The notes below the pieces were generated by a model. The model was given only the letters and a program-made list of their open reading frames with translations. It searched no databases and was not told the origin of the DNA. 7,191 bases of DNA from an uncultured Bacteroidales bacterium (lineage in GTDB: Bacteria > Bacteroidota > Bacteroidia > Bacteroidales > P3): contig CALCUN010000039.1 of NCBI GenBank assembly GCA_937906975.1, positions 1 through 7,191 of the forward strand. The letters run 5' to 3'. A program made the translations under genes and the position numbers. Positions within the stretch are counted from its first letter, which is position 1. Every line of letters begins with the position of its first letter. Positions 6,757 to 7,191 of the stretch are shown here, piece after piece.

Positions 6757-6813
6757 CAAAGAAAAAAAGATTTAAAGAAATGTTTTTAAAGTCTTTAAGC
6801 CTTTTTTTCTTTG
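6757..6813. repeat. Long A/T-rich inverted repeat (22-position stem)
   Basis: Seen: CAAAGAAAAAAAG (6757-6769) is the exact reverse complement of CTTTTTTTCTTTG (6801-6813). Inside, after one A/C mismatch, TTTAAAGA (6771-6778) pairs with TCTTTAAG (6792-6799) with one T-G wobble. The loop has 13 bases. The right arm is a T-run, so on the plus strand it resembles a terminator, but no plus-strand gene lies just upstream. It sits immediately behind the minus-strand promoter candidate. Confidence 0.7.
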
Positions 6814-6841
6814 AAATCTTTTTATATTTTATTTTTTCTTA

Positions 6842-6882
6842 ATTGTAGTACTATTTTAACTTGATTAAAATGGTACTACGAT
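6842..6882. repeat. Near-perfect 41-base inverted repeat with GTACTAC ends
   Basis: Seen: GTAGTACTATTTTAA (6845-6859) and TTAAAATGGTACTAC (6865-6879) pair with a single T-G wobble across the 5-base loop CTTGA. Three more pairs extend the base (one is T-G), giving 18 positions. A related half-site, GTCGTACTAG (6887-6896), follows at once. It differs from most stems nearby because the outer arm has a definite non-A-tract sequence. It could be a regulator operator, a recombination site or the structure of a small RNA. Nothing visible decides. Confidence 0.7.
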
Positions 6883-6940
6883 AAGGTCGTACTAGTATTT
6901 TATCCTTATTAAAAAAATTTGGTAAAATGAAAAGGTAAAG

Positions 6941-7002
6941 TAAAACCAACAATTTATTTCAATATGATAGGTCTTTATTTTATTATAATAATTAAAACCA
7001 AC
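6941..7002. repeat. 10-base direct repeat TAAAACCAAC
   Basis: Seen: TAAAACCAAC at 6941-6950 and again at 6993-7002, 52 bases apart (about five helical turns). The bases between are A/T-rich with no gene. This may be a pair of regulator sites or chance. Confidence 0.35.
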
Positions 7003-7043
7003 TTTTTTTGTAGATTTCAAAATTCTTTCTTGCTAAAAAGTGC

Positions 7044-7129
7044 CTTAATTTTGCATTTTAGCGAATTAGAAATGGCTTAATTTTGCATTTTAGCGAAATA
7101 AAAGTGTCTTAATTTTGCATTTTAGCGAA
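7044..7129 (+). repeat. Three exact copies of a 22-base core at 32-base spacing
   Basis: Seen: copies at 7044-7065, 7076-7097 and 7108-7129 share an identical 22-base core that contains TTAATTTTGCATTTTAGCGA. The spacers between them are 10 bases and partly alike (AAAAGTGC before copy 1, AAAAGTGT before copy 3). A period of 32 is close to three helical turns, so bound proteins would line up on one face. Each copy contains TAATTTTG, itself a TAnnTTTG match. The third copy supplies the -33 TTTG of the promoter at 7114-7144. A half-core in reverse, GCTAAAA, lies at 7032-7038 before the first copy. Confidence 0.9.
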
Positions 7130-7144
7130 TTATATTTACCTTTG
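7114..7144 (+). promoter_or_regulatory. Near-consensus Bacteroidota promoter for the gene at the right edge
   Basis: Seen: TTTG (7114-7117), 19 bases, then TACCTTTG (7137-7144), an excellent match to the phylum's -33/-7 promoter. The -33 box lies inside the third repeat copy, and most of the spacer is repeat core. Transcription would start near 7150, about 25 bases before the ATG at 7175. Anything bound to the third repeat would cover the polymerase site, so repression through the repeat is likely (inference). Confidence 0.75.
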
Positions 7145-7174
7145 CACATTGATTATTAAATAATTATATGTTTT

Positions 7175-7191
7175 ATGGTTGATGAGAAGAA
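7175..7191 (+). CDS. Start of a gene running off the right edge, product unknown
   Basis: Seen: ATG at 7175 opens M-V-D-E-K and continues past the edge. It follows a strong promoter by a short A/T-rich leader. An ATG at 7168 meets a stop after four codons, and another at 7182 is possible in a different frame, so the start is not certain. Too little is visible to suggest a product. Confidence 0.4.

Larger units (their letters stand above)
6563..7174. other. 612-base AT-rich intergenic region with several inverted and direct repeats
   Basis: I see no convincing protein gene, tRNA or rRNA here on either strand. Stops are dense in every frame. The region divides the minus-strand lipoprotein gene from a plus-strand gene at the right edge, so it should hold two divergent promoters, and a candidate for each is listed. 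It also holds a short mini-ORF, a small hairpin, two long inverted repeats, a pair of 10-base direct repeats and a three-copy 32-base repeat. It contains no good DnaA-box cluster. Confidence 0.8.

Noticed and set aside
6842..6882. Terminator for a plus-strand gene
   Set aside because: No plus-strand gene lies upstream within 700 bases, and no T-run follows the right arm.
7044..7129. CRISPR-like array
   Set aside because: The spacers are only 10 bases and resemble each other, there are just three copies, the last runs into a promoter, and no cas gene is in view.
6563..7174. Replication origin (AT-rich gap with hairpins and iterated repeats)
   Set aside because: I found no cluster of DnaA boxes, and no dnaA, dnaN or plasmid rep gene is visible. 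The iterated repeats are better explained by the promoter they adjoin.

Overview
The window looks like chromosome of an AT-rich member of the Bacteroidota, most likely Bacteroidales. Three things support this. Start sites are A/T-rich and lack clear Shine-Dalgarno sequences. Promoter-like boxes match the Bacteroidota form TAnnTTTG, with TTTG about 19-21 bases upstream. The DnaE protein carries an extra charged segment between its PHP and polymerase domains of the kind I associate with this phylum. I cannot name a genus.

Layout from left to right: bases 1-438 hold the N-terminal part of a tyrosine recombinase (integrase) on the minus strand, whose catalytic half lies off the left edge. Its base composition is visibly richer in G+C than the rest, so it probably belongs to a mobile element. 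A 174-base divergent gap (439-612) holds a hairpin at the integrase start, A-rich 21-base-period repeats and a promoter-like box. From 613 to 6084 three plus-strand genes are packed as one probable operon: an LpxL/HtrB-type acyltransferase, dnaE (replicative DNA polymerase III alpha subunit) and queG (epoxyqueuosine reductase). The first gap is 10 bases and the dnaE/queG junction is a one-base TAATG overlap. A strong inverted repeat at 6074-6104 separates queG from a convergent small lipoprotein gene (6128-6562, minus strand) of unknown function.

The last 629 bases (6563-7191) are very AT-rich and almost gene-free, but not featureless. They hold a possible minus-strand promoter with a 16-codon hydrophobic mini-ORF and a small hairpin ahead of the lipoprotein gene, two long near-perfect inverted repeats, a 10-base direct repeat, and three exact copies of a 22-base core at 32-base spacing. 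The third copy forms part of a near-consensus promoter that appears to drive a gene starting at about 7175 and running off the right edge.

The three operon genes serve different processes (outer-membrane lipid synthesis, chromosome replication, tRNA wobble modification). Their linkage looks like housekeeping co-transcription rather than a pathway. I see no defence system, CRISPR array, rRNA or tRNA. The parts least explained by known genes are the 32-base repeat promoter at the right end and the leader region of the lipoprotein gene.
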